A program made the translations under genes and the position numbers. A DNA stretch of 64,000 nt from Pseudomonas sp. GV071 (GTDB taxonomy: Bacteria > Pseudomonadota > Gammaproteobacteria > Pseudomonadales > Pseudomonadaceae): assembly GCF_003050835.1 (NCBI RefSeq), contig NZ_QAOJ01000010.1, forward strand, positions 124,001-188,000. Direction: 5' to 3'. This document shows positions 54,313 through 64,000 of the stretch, piece by piece; the stretch's first letter is position 1; each line of letters begins with the position of its first letter. Below the pieces are notes generated by a model that made no database searches, was not told the origin of the DNA, and saw only the letters and a list, made by a program, of their open reading frames with translations.

Positions 54313-56454
54313 ATGTCACTGCTGCACTTCATTGCTGACATGCCAGCCAACCAGACGGTAATACTCGACTGCCGGCATGACCCCAGCCTGGTGTTTCTCG
54401 CCTACCTGGTGGCCAGCGCCGCCGGGTTTACCGCCCTGGCGATGGCCAACCGGGTGAGCAGCAGCCGGAGCATGGGCAGCCGCGAACTGTGGCGCTGGGT
54501 TGGCGCGTTTGCCCTGGGCGGCGGCATCTGGTCGATGCACTTCATTGCCATGCTGTCGTTCAGCGCGCCGCTGAGCATTGGCTACAACTTCCAGATCACC
54601 CTGCTCTCCTTGCTGATCGCCATCATCGTGTCCTATGCGGTGATGTGGGTAATCAGCCGCAAACGCCTGGTAGCCTGGCAGTACCTGGCGGCGGCAGTCA
54701 CCGCCGGCGTCGGCATCGCTACCATGCACTACAGCGGCATGGCCGCTATCGAATCGGCCGCCACCCTCTATTACGACCCGCTGCTGTTCACCGTCTCGGT
54801 ACTGATTGCCATCGGCGCCTCGCTGGCAGCAGTGGTGCTGGCGTTCTATTTCCGCGGCAAGACCGGCGAGCGCGCGCACTGGCTGCGGATTCTGGCCAGC
54901 CTGGTGATGGGCGGGGCGATTGCCTCAATGCACTTCACCGGCATGGCCGCATTGAGCCTGGCGGTGCCCACCGACCTGTATGCCTATGTGCTGCGCCCGA
55001 CAGCAGAAAGCGGCGAACAAAGCGTCATGGCCATTTCCATCGGCCTGATCGCCCTGCTCATCATCGTTGCCGGCATCGGTGCCAGTTGGGCCGAGCAGCG
55101 CCTGCGCGAACAACACGCCAAGTTACGGCGGGTTGCGCAACAGCTGAACGTGGTCACCCAGTACGACCCACTGACCAACCTGTTCAATGGCCGCGCCTTC
55201 ACCCAACTGGCCACCCGTGCCCTCAGCGCCGTGGAGCCGCCACAACGTTGGGCGCTGCTATTTATCGACCTCGACAACTTCAAGCGGATCAACGACAGCC
55301 TCGGCCATTCCAGCGGCGACCACTTGTTGCAACTGGTGGCGCAACGCATCCGTTCGGCCCTGGGTGGCGAAGACGTGCTGGCTCGGTTTTCCGGTGATGA
55401 GTTCTGCGTGCTGGCCAAGGTTGAACACGGCTACCAGGCCGAACAACTGGCCAGCCGCATCGTCGATCAACTGCAGACGCCGTTCAGCCTGTCCTGTGGA
55501 CAGCTGACGCAAACCGCCAGCATCGGCCTCAGCCTCTTCCCTCAGGACAGCCCGGACTACGACGCGCTGTTCAAACACGCCGGCCTCGCCGTGGGCTATT
55601 GCAAGCAGCACGGGCGCAACCGCAGCCTGCGCTTCAGCCCCGACCTGGAACGCCGCGCCCACATGGACCTGACCCTGGAGCAGGACCTGCGCCGCGCCCT
55701 CAATGAAGAAGGGCTGCACGTGCATTACCAGCCGATTGTCGCCAGCGAGACCGGCCAGGTGATCAGCCTCGAGGCCCTGGCGCGCTGGAATCACCCGCAG
55801 CGCGGCGCGGTCAGCCCTGAGGTGTTCGCGCCGCTGGCCGAGCAACATGGTTTTATCGTCGAGCTGGACCTATGGGTGGCCGAGCGCGCCTGCCGCGACC
55901 TGATGACCTTGCGTAAAGCGGGCTTCCCCGAGCTGCGGGTGGCGTTCAACTGCTCCGCGCTGAACCTGTCCAACCGCGTCCTGCCGGCGGCCATCGAGCA
56001 AATTCTGCAGCGCACCGGCCTGGACTCGGCGGGCCTGGTGATGGAAGTCACCGAAAACGCGCTGATGAACAACCTCAACACCGCCGTGGAGATTCTCGAA
56101 GAGATCCGCCGCCTGGGGGTGAAGATTTCCATCGACGATTTTGGCAGCGGCTATTCGTCTCTGGCCTACCTGCGCAAATTGCCGGTCAACAGCCTGAAGG
56201 TCGACCGCTCGTTTATCCGCGACATTCCGGCCGAAGCCAACGACATGGCGATCACCTCGGCGATCATCGCCATGGCGCACAAGCTGCAATTGAAAGTGGT
56301 GGCAGAGGGCGTGGAATCTGCTGAGCAGCTGGAGTTTTTGCGCGCCAATGACTGCGACCTGATCCAGGGTTACCTGTTCAGCCGGCCGCTGTCGCTGGAA
56401 GCCTTGCTGGCCTGGCTGGCGCCGGCCGAAGCGTCGCCTCAGCTCAGGGCCTGA
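54313..56454 (+). CDS. MHYT-GGDEF-EAL cyclic-di-GMP protein
   Basis: A 713-residue protein. Seven N-terminal membrane helices form the MHYT sensor with its repeated signatures (WSMHFIAML, TMHYSGMAA, SMHFTGMAA), proposed to bind copper and sense gas or redox state. The GGDEF domain has the loop RFSGDEF near 360, with the first Gly replaced by Ser, a form that can still be active. The EAL domain begins at EALARWNHP near 485 and keeps DDFGSGYSSLAYL, KVDRSFI and VVAEGVES, so it is probably an active phosphodiesterase. It resembles P. aeruginosa MucR/NbdA. GGAG precedes the ATG. Confidence 0.93.
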   Translation: MSLLHFIADMPANQTVILDCRHDPSLVFLAYLVASAAGFTALAMANRVSSSRSMGSRELWRWVGAFALGGGIWSMHFIAMLSFSAPLSIGYNFQITLLSLLIAIIVSYAVMWVISRKRLVAWQYLAAAVTAGVGIATMHYSGMAAIESAATLYYDPLLFTVSVLIAIGASLAAVVLAFYFRGKTGERAHWLRILASLVMGGAIASMHFTGMAALSLAVPTDLYAYVLRPTAESGEQSVMAISIGLIALLIIVAGIGASWAEQRLREQHAKLRRVAQQLNVVTQYDPLTNLFNGRAFTQLATRALSAVEPPQRWALLFIDLDNFKRINDSLGHSSGDHLLQLVAQRIRSALGGEDVLARFSGDEFCVLAKVEHGYQAEQLASRIVDQLQTPFSLSCGQLTQTASIGLSLFPQDSPDYDALFKHAGLAVGYCKQHGRNRSLRFSPDLERRAHMDLTLEQDLRRALNEEGLHVHYQPIVASETGQVISLEALARWNHPQRGAVSPEVFAPLAEQHGFIVELDLWVAERACRDLMTLRKAGFPELRVAFNCSALNLSNRVLPAAIEQILQRTGLDSAGLVMEVTENALMNNLNTAVEILEEIRRLGVKISIDDFGSGYSSLAYLRKLPVNSLKVDRSFIRDIPAEANDMAITSAIIAMAHKLQLKVVAEGVESAEQLEFLRANDCDLIQGYLFSRPLSLEALLAWLAPAEASPQLRA

Positions 56455-56900
56455 CGCGCCAGGCGGGTGAGGATGCGGTCCAGGCTGTTGGCAAACGCCT
56501 GCTTTTCCCGCTCGCCATAAGGCCCCTGACCGCCACCGACCTGGCCTTGCTCGCGCAAGTCGGTGAACAAGTTGCGCACCGCCAGGCGCTCGCCCATGTT
56601 CCCCGCATCGAACTCCCGGCCCCTTGGGTCCAGCGCCGCCACACCTTTTTTCACCAGGCGATCAGCCAGCGGCACGTCGCTGCAAATCACCAGCTCACCC
56701 GGCACGGCATGCTCCACCAGGTAGTCGTCGGCGGCATCCGGCCCAGCCGGCACCACGATCAGCCGTACACAGGCGAAGGCCGGTTTGCTCTGGCCTTGGC
56801 CGGCTACCAGCAACACCTCGAACTGGCGCTTCAAGGCGAACTTCACCACCTGGTCCTTGGCTGCCTTGGGGCAAGCGTCGGCATCGATCCACACGCGCAT
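56439..56900 (-). CDS. yaiI: YaiI/YqxD family protein (UPF0178)
   Basis: A 153-residue protein beginning MRVWIDADACPKAAKDQVVK, the conserved UPF0178 opening with acidic residues of a PIN/NYN-like nuclease fold, and VICSDVPLADRLVKKG further on. A nuclease role is suspected, not shown. I chose the ATG at 56900, which matches the family; a longer frame upstream adds only a polar leader. Its 3' end overlaps the end of the MHYT gene by 16 nt in convergent orientation. Confidence 0.9.
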   Translation of the reverse strand: MRVWIDADACPKAAKDQVVKFALKRQFEVLLVAGQGQSKPAFACVRLIVVPAGPDAADDYLVEHAVPGELVICSDVPLADRLVKKGVAALDPRGREFDAGNMGERLAVRNLFTDLREQGQVGGGQGPYGEREKQAFANSLDRILTRLARQALS

Positions 56901-56928
56901 CGGCGCACTCCTAAGTGGGATAAAAACA

Positions 56929-56964
56929 AAAACGGGCGAGCAGTGTGACACTGCTCGCCCGTTT
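56929..56964 (-). terminator. Strong hairpin terminator after the cytochrome-FTR1 gene
   Basis: AAACGGGCGAGCAGTG-TGA and its perfect complement make a 16-bp stem with an A/T tract on both sides. It lies 15 nt past the stop codon of the iron permease gene and upstream of yaiI. Confidence 0.9.
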
Positions 56965-56979
56965 GCCTAGCGGCGACCG

Positions 56980-58905
56980 TCAGTTGGCGCTGGGCGCCTG
57001 CTGCCGGCCCTTAGCGGTGACGAAGCTGCGGCCATAGAGAATCGCGATGGCTATCAGCGCGATGGCCTGGGCCGACAACGAGTACAGGTCGGCGTGCACG
57101 CCCAGCCACTCGAACTCAATGAACGGCACCGGGTGCGTACCGAACACGCCGGCTTCCTGCAGCGCCTTAACCCCGTGGCCAGCAAAGACCACCGACAGGG
57201 CGCAGAGCAGCGCGGCGTTGATGCCGAAGAACAGGCCCAGCGGCAAGCGTGCCGAACCACGCAGAATCACCCAGGCCAGGCCGACCAGCAGCACACAGGC
57301 CGCAAGCGCACCGCCCAACACGGCGCTATGCCCGGCAGGGCCGGCTTGCAGCCACAGGGTTTCGTAGAACAGGATCACTTCGAACAGCTCACGGTACACC
57401 GAGAAGAACGCCAGCATGGCGAAGCCGAAACGGCCACCGCCACCCACCAGACTGCTCTTGATGTAGTCCTGCCAGGCAGCAGCATGACGGCGGTCGTGCA
57501 TCCACACCCCAAGCCACAGCACCATCACGGCGGCGAACAACGCGGTGCAGCCTTCTAGCAACTCACGCTGGGCACCGCTGACGTCGAACAGGTAGGCCGC
57601 GGCCGCCCAGGTGAAGACCCCAGCCACCATCGCCAGGCCCCAGCCGATGTGCACACTGCGCTCAGCCGATTGCTGCCCGGTGTTGCGCAGGAAGGCCAGA
57701 ATCGCTGCCAGTACCAGAATCGCTTCCAGGCCTTCGCGCAGCAGAATCAGCAGGGCCGAAATAAAGCTCAGCGACTGGCTCAGGCCATCGCTGCCCAACA
57801 GCTTGGCCGACTCCTGCAGCTTGCCTTTGGCGAACTCCAGCTTCTCTTTGGCCTGCTCCAGCGGCAAGCCGTCCTGCAGCGATTGACGGTAGGCCATCAG
57901 GGCTTTTTCGGTGTCTTTACGCACCTGCGCGTCGACGTTGTCGAGCGAGCTTTCCACCAGCTCGAAGCCTTCCAGGTAGGCGGCTACCGACAGGTCGTAG
58001 GCCTGGTCATGGTCGCCACTGCCGTAGGCGGCCAGGCTCTTGTCGAGGGTCACGCTGGTGTAGTCGAGCAGTTGCTGCGGACCACGCTGCACCACCGGTG
58101 GCTGGGCGCGCTGGCTGCGGAACAAGGCAGCAGCGGGCTCGCCTTGGGTGGCGGCAATTTCGTCCGGGGTCTGACGGGCCAGTTCGGCCAGGTCGAAGGT
58201 TTTCGCCTTGGCGCCATCGGCAGCGGCCGGAGCAGCAGCAGGCGCTGCGGCGCTGAAGCTGGCGATATACACCGCCAGGTCCCAACGCTGACGCTCATCC
58301 AACTGGTCGGCGAAAGCCGGCATGTCGGTGCCTTCGATACCCAGGGTAGTGGCGCCGTACAGGTCGTACAGGCTCAGGCGGCCCAGGCGTTTGGCATCGG
58401 TGAAGTTCGATGGAGCGGGCTCCAGGCCGATCCCGGCCGGGCCGTCACCGAGGCCGGCGTCGCCATGGCAGACCGCGCATTGCTGGGCGTAGATCGGCGC
58501 GCCGCGAGTCGGGTCTGGCGTGATTACCGGCGCCTGGCTGACTTCATAGGCCGCCGCCACTTGGGCGCTGACCAGACGGGCCTGGCGGCTGACCACAGCG
58601 GCGTCCTGGTGTTGGGCAATGGCGTCGTGCAGGGCGCTGACGCCTTGCTCGATGTCGCCACGTTGCGGGCGGGCCGGCAGGGCCAGGATCAAGCCTTGCA
58701 GACTGCTCAGGGCGTCGAGTTGTTTCTGGTAGCTATCGCTATTGCTTACCTGGCCGGCATTCACCGCGTCGGCGTAATCAGCGCCGATGTAGTCGAGAAA
58801 ATGAATGGCTTGGGCGGTTCCTTCCACCGGGTCAGCAAATACGTTCAGGCTAAAAACGGACAGCAGCGAGAGAAGGCACAGCAACAAGCGGGGAGAGGCA
58901 AACAT
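56980..58905 (-). CDS. Cytochrome c-FTR1 fusion iron permease
   Basis: A 641-residue protein: signal peptide (1-24), periplasmic helical part, a cytochrome c domain with CAVCH (Cys143, Cys146, His147) and probable axial Met195 in GTDMPAF, an Ala/Pro-rich linker (218-232), and a C-terminal FTR1 permease with about seven membrane helices. The two iron-site motifs are REGLEA (390-395) and RELFE (505-509). FTR1 proteins import iron after oxidation of Fe(II); here the haem domain is a likely electron acceptor in place of a separate oxidase. I chose the ATG at 58905 because it begins the signal peptide. No efeO/efeB genes are adjacent. Confidence 0.9.
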   Translation of the reverse strand: MFASPRLLLCLLSLLSVFSLNVFADPVEGTAQAIHFLDYIGADYADAVNAGQVSNSDSYQKQLDALSSLQGLILALPARPQRGDIEQGVSALHDAIAQHQDAAVVSRQARLVSAQVAAAYEVSQAPVITPDPTRGAPIYAQQCAVCHGDAGLGDGPAGIGLEPAPSNFTDAKRLGRLSLYDLYGATTLGIEGTDMPAFADQLDERQRWDLAVYIASFSAAAPAAAPAAADGAKAKTFDLAELARQTPDEIAATQGEPAAALFRSQRAQPPVVQRGPQQLLDYTSVTLDKSLAAYGSGDHDQAYDLSVAAYLEGFELVESSLDNVDAQVRKDTEKALMAYRQSLQDGLPLEQAKEKLEFAKGKLQESAKLLGSDGLSQSLSFISALLILLREGLEAILVLAAILAFLRNTGQQSAERSVHIGWGLAMVAGVFTWAAAAYLFDVSGAQRELLEGCTALFAAVMVLWLGVWMHDRRHAAAWQDYIKSSLVGGGGRFGFAMLAFFSVYRELFEVILFYETLWLQAGPAGHSAVLGGALAACVLLVGLAWVILRGSARLPLGLFFGINAALLCALSVVFAGHGVKALQEAGVFGTHPVPFIEFEWLGVHADLYSLSAQAIALIAIAILYGRSFVTAKGRQQAPSAN

Positions 58906-59024
58906 GATTCCATCCCAAATAAGAATGGAAGACATTGTTACCTTCCTAACGTTCTCACTCAAGTCTTGTAACAAAGCTTTACTTCATCGAGCCGATAGAC
59001 TCACTCGAAGCCTGCAACGAAATA

Positions 59025-59062
59025 CAAATAAAAACGGCGCGATCTGAACCGATCACGCCGTT
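59025..59062 (-). terminator. Intrinsic terminator after the LysE-family gene
   Basis: AACGGCG-C-GATC-TGAACC-GATC-A-CGCCGTT forms a stem with one internal mismatch. On the minus strand it is followed by TTTTTATTTG. It lies 27 nt past the exporter stop codon. Confidence 0.8.
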
Positions 59063-59089
59063 AAAAGAAGCTCAAGCGACGAAGCTAAA

Positions 59090-59722
59090 TCAGCTTGCCA
59101 CTCGGCGGACATTGGCCAACAAAGCGGCTGCGCCCACGAACAGCGCGCCGAAGGTACGGTTCATCAACCGCTGCTGACGCGGTGTGCGCAGCAGCCGCAG
59201 GACCTTGGAAGCCAAGCCGGTGTAGCCGGCCATCACGATCAGATCGACCGTAATCATGGTCGCGCCCATGGTCAGGTACTGCATCAGCTGCGGTGCTTTG
59301 GGGTCGATGAACTGCGGCAGCACCGCGAGCATGAACACCACGGCTTTGGGGTTGCTGACGTTCACCAGAAAACCGCGCAGCACCAAACTCAGGGGGCGGC
59401 CAGTCGGTCGTTCTGCGGCTTCATCGGCCAGGTTGCTGGGCAGTGCGCGCCACTGCTTGATGCCGAGGAACACCAAGTAGAACACGCCGAACCACTTGAT
59501 CAAGCTGAAGGCCAGCTCCGAGGCCGACAGGATGGCACCGACGCCCGCGGCAACGATGGCGATCTGCAACGCCAGGCCCAACTGCAGGCCCAGGGCATTC
59601 CAATAGCCGCGCCAGAAACCGTATTGCAGGCCAGCCGACATCGAGGCAATCGCGCCTGCACCGGGGGAAAGACTGATAAGCCAACAGGCCACGAAAAACG
59701 CCAACCAGGTTTCGAGCAGCAT
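59090..59722 (-). CDS. LysE/RhtB family amino acid exporter
   Basis: A 210-residue membrane protein with about six helices and the LysE-family signatures SPGAGAIASMSAGLQYGFWRG at the N-terminus and GFLVNVSNPKAVVFMLAVLPQF in the middle. It is closest in pattern to RhtB (homoserine and homoserine lactone efflux). The substrate is not certain. It forms a separate unit from terC, with a long hairpin between them. Confidence 0.9.
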   Translation of the reverse strand: MLLETWLAFFVACWLISLSPGAGAIASMSAGLQYGFWRGYWNALGLQLGLALQIAIVAAGVGAILSASELAFSLIKWFGVFYLVFLGIKQWRALPSNLADEAAERPTGRPLSLVLRGFLVNVSNPKAVVFMLAVLPQFIDPKAPQLMQYLTMGATMITVDLIVMAGYTGLASKVLRLLRTPRQQRLMNRTFGALFVGAAALLANVRRVAS

Positions 59723-59765
59723 GGCTGCGAACCTCAGAAAGAAGGGGGGCGCTTACGGTAACGCG

Positions 59766-59800
59766 CTGTGTGGCGACTGACTAGCACAGTCGCCACACAG
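59766..59800 (-). terminator. 14-bp perfect hairpin after terC
   Basis: CTGTGTGGCGACTG-ACTAGCA-CAGTCGCCACACAG: a perfect 14-bp stem with a 7-nt loop, 20 nt past the terC stop codon. There is no T run, so it may be a Rho-assisted end or RNA-stability structure. Confidence 0.5.
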
Positions 59801-59820
59801 TTGAGGAGCACAGAAGCCGC

Positions 59821-60588
59821 TTAGGCGTCCGGGCTGTTCTTGCGCAGGTGCACCGGCTCAATATCCTTGTTCGCCGCCCGGGCACGGGCGGTGCGCATCT
59901 TGATGTTGATGGCTTCCACCGCCAGCGAGAAGGCCATGGCGAAGTAGACGTAGCCCTTCGGCACATGCACTTCGAAGGCTTCGGCGATCAGCACAGTACC
60001 GACCACGATCAGGAACGACAGGGCGAGCATCTTCAGCGACGGGTGCTTGTCGATATAGGCACTGATAGTGCTGGCCGACAGCATCATCACGCCCACCGAA
60101 ATCACGATGGCGGCAATCATCACTGGCACGTGCTGCACCAGGCCCACGGCGGTGATCACCGAGTCCAGTGAGAAGATGATGTCGATGATGGCGATCTGCG
60201 TGATGATCCCCATGAAGCCATACACCTTGCCACCAGCCTTGGCCTCTTCTTCCGCGCCTTCCAGGCCGTGGTAAATCTCGGCGGTACTCTTGAACAGCAG
60301 GAACAGGCCACCGAAGAACAGGATCAGGTCACGCCCGGAGATGCCTTGCTCGAACATGGTGAACAGGTCTGCGGTCAGGCGCATCACCCAGGTGATCGAC
60401 AGCAACAGCAGAATCCGCGTACCCATGGCCAGGGCCAGGCCGAAGAACCGAGCCTTGGGTTGTTGCTCGATGGGCAGCCGGCTGACCAGAATCGAGATGA
60501 AAATGATGTTGTCGATGCCAAGGACGATTTCCAAAGCGGTCAGGGTCGCAAACGCGATCCAGATCTCTGGACTCATTAGCCATTCCAT
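59821..60588 (-). CDS. TerC family membrane protein
   Basis: A 255-residue protein with about seven membrane helices and the paired acidic motifs LGIDNIIFISIL and FSLDSVITAVG typical of TerC proteins of the YgdQ/YoaE branch, without the CBS domains of the longer form. TerC proteins are linked to metal (manganese, calcium) handling at the membrane; tellurite resistance is not implied. It lies 46 nt downstream of the ABC-F gene on the same strand. Confidence 0.92.
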   Translation of the reverse strand: MEWLMSPEIWIAFATLTALEIVLGIDNIIFISILVSRLPIEQQPKARFFGLALAMGTRILLLLSITWVMRLTADLFTMFEQGISGRDLILFFGGLFLLFKSTAEIYHGLEGAEEEAKAGGKVYGFMGIITQIAIIDIIFSLDSVITAVGLVQHVPVMIAAIVISVGVMMLSASTISAYIDKHPSLKMLALSFLIVVGTVLIAEAFEVHVPKGYVYFAMAFSLAVEAINIKMRTARARAANKDIEPVHLRKNSPDA

Positions 60589-60634
60589 AGTGTTGCCTCA
60601 AAAGGGGTAGATAGAACCCGCGAGGTTCAAAGCC

Positions 60635-62545
<1,911 letters not shown>

Positions 62546-62595
62546 AATGGCGGCGGAGTCTACCAGCTTCGTTCGCAAATCGCCTGGAAAGCACC

Positions 62596-63045
62596 ATGTC
62601 CTCTGACCTGTGGAGTTTCGCCCTGACCTTCTACGCACGCCCCGGCATCGAAGCCGCCTGCCTGCGCTTGCAACAACAGGGTGCCGATGTTTGCCTGCTG
62701 CTGTGTGCGGCTTGGCTGCAACAGTGTGGCGTTGCCTGTACGCCGGCGCGCGCCGCCGCCTTAAGTGAACTGGCCGAGCCCTGGCAGCGAGAGGTGATCA
62801 CGCCATTGCGCCAGCTACGCCAAGGCTGGCGCGAAGCAGCCGGCCACAACGAAGGGCTGCGTGCCTTGCGCGAACAGATCAAGAGTGTGGAGTTACAAGC
62901 CGAGCGGCAGCTACTGGAGCGCCTGCAAGAGGCGGTGGACAGCTGGCTGAAGGGTGAAACGCAAGAGGACTGGTTGACCGCGGTGGCCGGCCAGCATGAT
63001 CGCGACGCGCTGGACTTGCTGCGCGTCGCGATCACTCACACTTAG
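62596..63045 (+). CDS. TIGR02444 family protein
   Basis: A 149-residue helical protein with SSDLWSFALTFYARPGIEAACLRLQQQG, VCLLLCAAWL and WREVITPLRQLRQGWR-type segments, matching the proteobacterial TIGR02444 (DUF2390) family. Function unknown. The same position, between an ABC-F gene and algP, is conserved in P. aeruginosa. Its stop codon overlaps the algP stop codon on the opposite strand (4 nt). Confidence 0.88.
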   Translation: MSSDLWSFALTFYARPGIEAACLRLQQQGADVCLLLCAAWLQQCGVACTPARAAALSELAEPWQREVITPLRQLRQGWREAAGHNEGLRALREQIKSVELQAERQLLERLQEAVDSWLKGETQEDWLTAVAGQHDRDALDLLRVAITHT

Positions 63046-64000
63046 GAAGCGCTTGGAACGCCGCTGTCGTTGGTGACAGGTGCCGGAGCAGCGGCAGCCG
63101 GAGCAGCAGGTGCAGCGACCGGTGCTGAAGCAGCAGCCGGTTTTACCGGGGCAGCAGGCTTGGCAGCAACGGCTGGTTTGGCCGCTGGCTTAGCAGCAGG
63201 TTTTGCGGCGGGCTTGGCGGCCGGTTTAGCAGCGGCTGGTTTGGCGACGGCAGGCTTGGCCGCTACAGCGGGTTTCGCTGCGGCAGGTTTGGCTGCAGCT
63301 TTCACCGCCGGTTTTGCCGCTGGCTTGGCAACCGGTTTAGCGGCTGCTTTTACCGGGGCTTTGGCAGCTGGTTTGGCCGCTGGTTTGGCAGCGACTTTTG
63401 CCGGAGCTTTTGCGGCAGCAGGTTTCGCTGCTGGTTTAGCGACTGGTTTGGCAGCGGCTTTCACGGCTGGTTTTGCCGCTGGTTTGGCAGCCGGTTTTGC
63501 TGCGGGTTTAGCCGCTGCTTTTACCGGGGCTTTTGCAGCAGGCTTGGCGGCTGGCTTAGCAGCGGCTTTGGCGGGTGCTTTTGCCGCTGGTTTGGCAGCG
63601 GCCTTGGCCGGTGCTTTGGCAGCAGCAGGTTTGGCGGCAGCTTTCACCGGTGCTTTGGCAGCGGGTTTAGCAGCAGCCTTGGCAGGTGCTTTTGCAGCGG
63701 CTTTGGCCGGGGCTTTCGCAGCAGGTTTTGCGGCTGGCTTGGCAGCTGCTTTTGCAGCGGCAGGCTTGGCAGCCGGTTTGGCGGCAACCGGTTTTGGTGC
63801 GGCGCTGCGAGCGGCCAATGTCTTGGCAACCGACTCTTTAACCTTGCCAACACCTTGGGCCAATTTCAGGCTTTCCTGGGCATCACGCTTGAGTTGCACG
63901 ATGTAGTTGCGCGTCTCAGCCTGGCTGGCTTTGAGGGTGTCGAGCAGGGTTTCCAATTCGCCCACGGCTTTCTTGGCTTTGGCCTGCGCTTTGTTCTTGC
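63042..64000 (-). CDS. algP: AlgP, histone H1-like KPAA-repeat protein (5' end beyond window)
   Basis: The frame runs from a TAA at 63042-63044 through the right edge without a stop; at the edge it reads KNKAQAKAKKAVGELETLLD. The N-terminal part present, including TRNYIVQLKRDAQESLKLAQGVGKVKESV, matches P. aeruginosa AlgP. The remaining 250 residues are nearly all Lys, Pro and Ala in short units (KPAA, KAPAKAA, KPVA), a DNA-binding tail like histone H1. A Val/Ala/Pro-rich end closes it. AlgP influences alginate gene expression. The repeats make the tail prone to length change. Confidence 0.93.
   Translation of the reverse strand, partial: KNKAQAKAKKAVGELETLLDTLKASQAETRNYIVQLKRDAQESLKLAQGVGKVKESVAKTLAARSAAPKPVAAKPAAKPAAAKAAAKPAAKPAAKAPAKAAAKAPAKAAAKPAAKAPVKAAAKPAAAKAPAKAAAKPAAKAPAKAAAKPAAKPAAKAPVKAAAKPAAKPAAKPAAKPAVKAAAKPVAKPAAKPAAAKAPAKVAAKPAAKPAAKAPVKAAAKPVAKPAAKPAVKAAAKPAAAKPAVAAKPAVAKPAAAKPAAKPAAKPAAKPAAKPAVAAKPAAPVKPAAASAPVAAPAAPAAAAPAPVTNDSGVPSAS

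Noticed and set aside
58906..58960. Fur box upstream of the cytochrome-FTR1 gene
   Set aside because: AT-rich stretches such as AAATAAGAATGG do not align with the Fur consensus beyond a few bases.
59821..60588. Tellurite resistance determinant
   Set aside because: TerC-family membership alone does not imply tellurite resistance; no other ter genes nearby.
63100..63800. Repeats resembling a CRISPR array
   Set aside because: The units are short, contiguous coding repeats of AlgP without unique spacers; no cas genes.
63070..63906. Gly/Ala-rich open frame on the plus strand opposite the AlgP repeats
   Set aside because: The complement of Lys-Pro-Ala codons reads as Ala/Gly/Phe/Leu repeats. The AlgP frame is supported by its N-terminal match.

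Overview
This 64 kb window is chromosomal DNA from a Pseudomonas species, probably of the fluorescens/putida side of the genus rather than P. aeruginosa. The basis is gene content and order, which follow the known Pseudomonas core: envZ-ompR, tex, gshA, argA, argE, gcvTHP, ubiI-ubiH-pepP, zapA-6S RNA-ygfA, ubiD-rho-trxA, ppx/ppk-hemB, algP. High-GC third positions and abundant REP palindromes of the GGAGCGGCTTCAGCCGC type agree with this. I see no prophage, integrase, insertion sequence, CRISPR array, tRNA or rRNA. The window is cut at both ends: only the first 16 codons of envZ are present at the left edge, and algP runs off the right edge.

Layout. 1-10.2 kb: the EnvZ/OmpR two-component system, Tex, a hotdog thioesterase, glutathione synthesis (gshA), an RMF-like small protein, the first and fifth steps of arginine synthesis (argA, argE) and a CYTH-CHAD triphosphatase. 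10.4-14.4 kb: an orphan PilB/GspE-type ATPase, an SPFH/NfeD membrane pair and two small proteins. 14.5-19.1 kb: the glycine cleavage genes gcvT-gcvH-gcvP with a terminator-like hairpin before gcvP. 19.2-22.0 kb: a ferric-iron ABC permease and binding protein without an ATPase gene. 22.2-28.3 kb: the ubiI-ubiH-pepP-ygfB set facing zapB-like/zapA, 6S RNA and ygfA, then a 44-residue membrane protein. 28.5-32.5 kb: EVE-domain protein, diguanylate cyclase, orphan FliL and quinone reductase. 32.5-37 kb: a ferredoxin-type reductase coupled to ubiD, then rho and trxA. 37.3-42.2 kb: ppx and ppk face each other, with hemB upstream of ppk. 42.4-45.1 kb: DedA, a fatty acid hydroxylase-family membrane enzyme and elbB.

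45.2-50.1 kb is an accessory-type block: a type IV minor pilin operon (fimT, pilV, pilW, pilX, pilY1, pilE). In it pilV carries a -1 frameshift next to a C run, and PilY1 is a short form with only the C-terminal beta-propeller. 50.2-53.6 kb has its own promoter and terminator and encodes four exported proteins (a COG3014-type lipoprotein, YcfL, LpoB and a CsgG/LpoB-like protein). This is the best candidate for an under-described system here. 53.7-64 kb returns to core genes: a thioesterase, an MHYT-GGDEF-EAL sensor, YaiI, a cytochrome c-FTR1 iron permease, a LysE exporter, a TerC protein, an ABC-F ATPase, a TIGR02444 protein and algP.

At least six paired REP elements and one single variant REP hairpin sit between genes, one of them inside the ompR-envZ operon. 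Two cyclic-di-GMP enzymes and the pilin operon point to control of surface attachment, but nothing in the sequence ties them together directly. All functional calls come from reading motifs and remembered family features; no database search was run.
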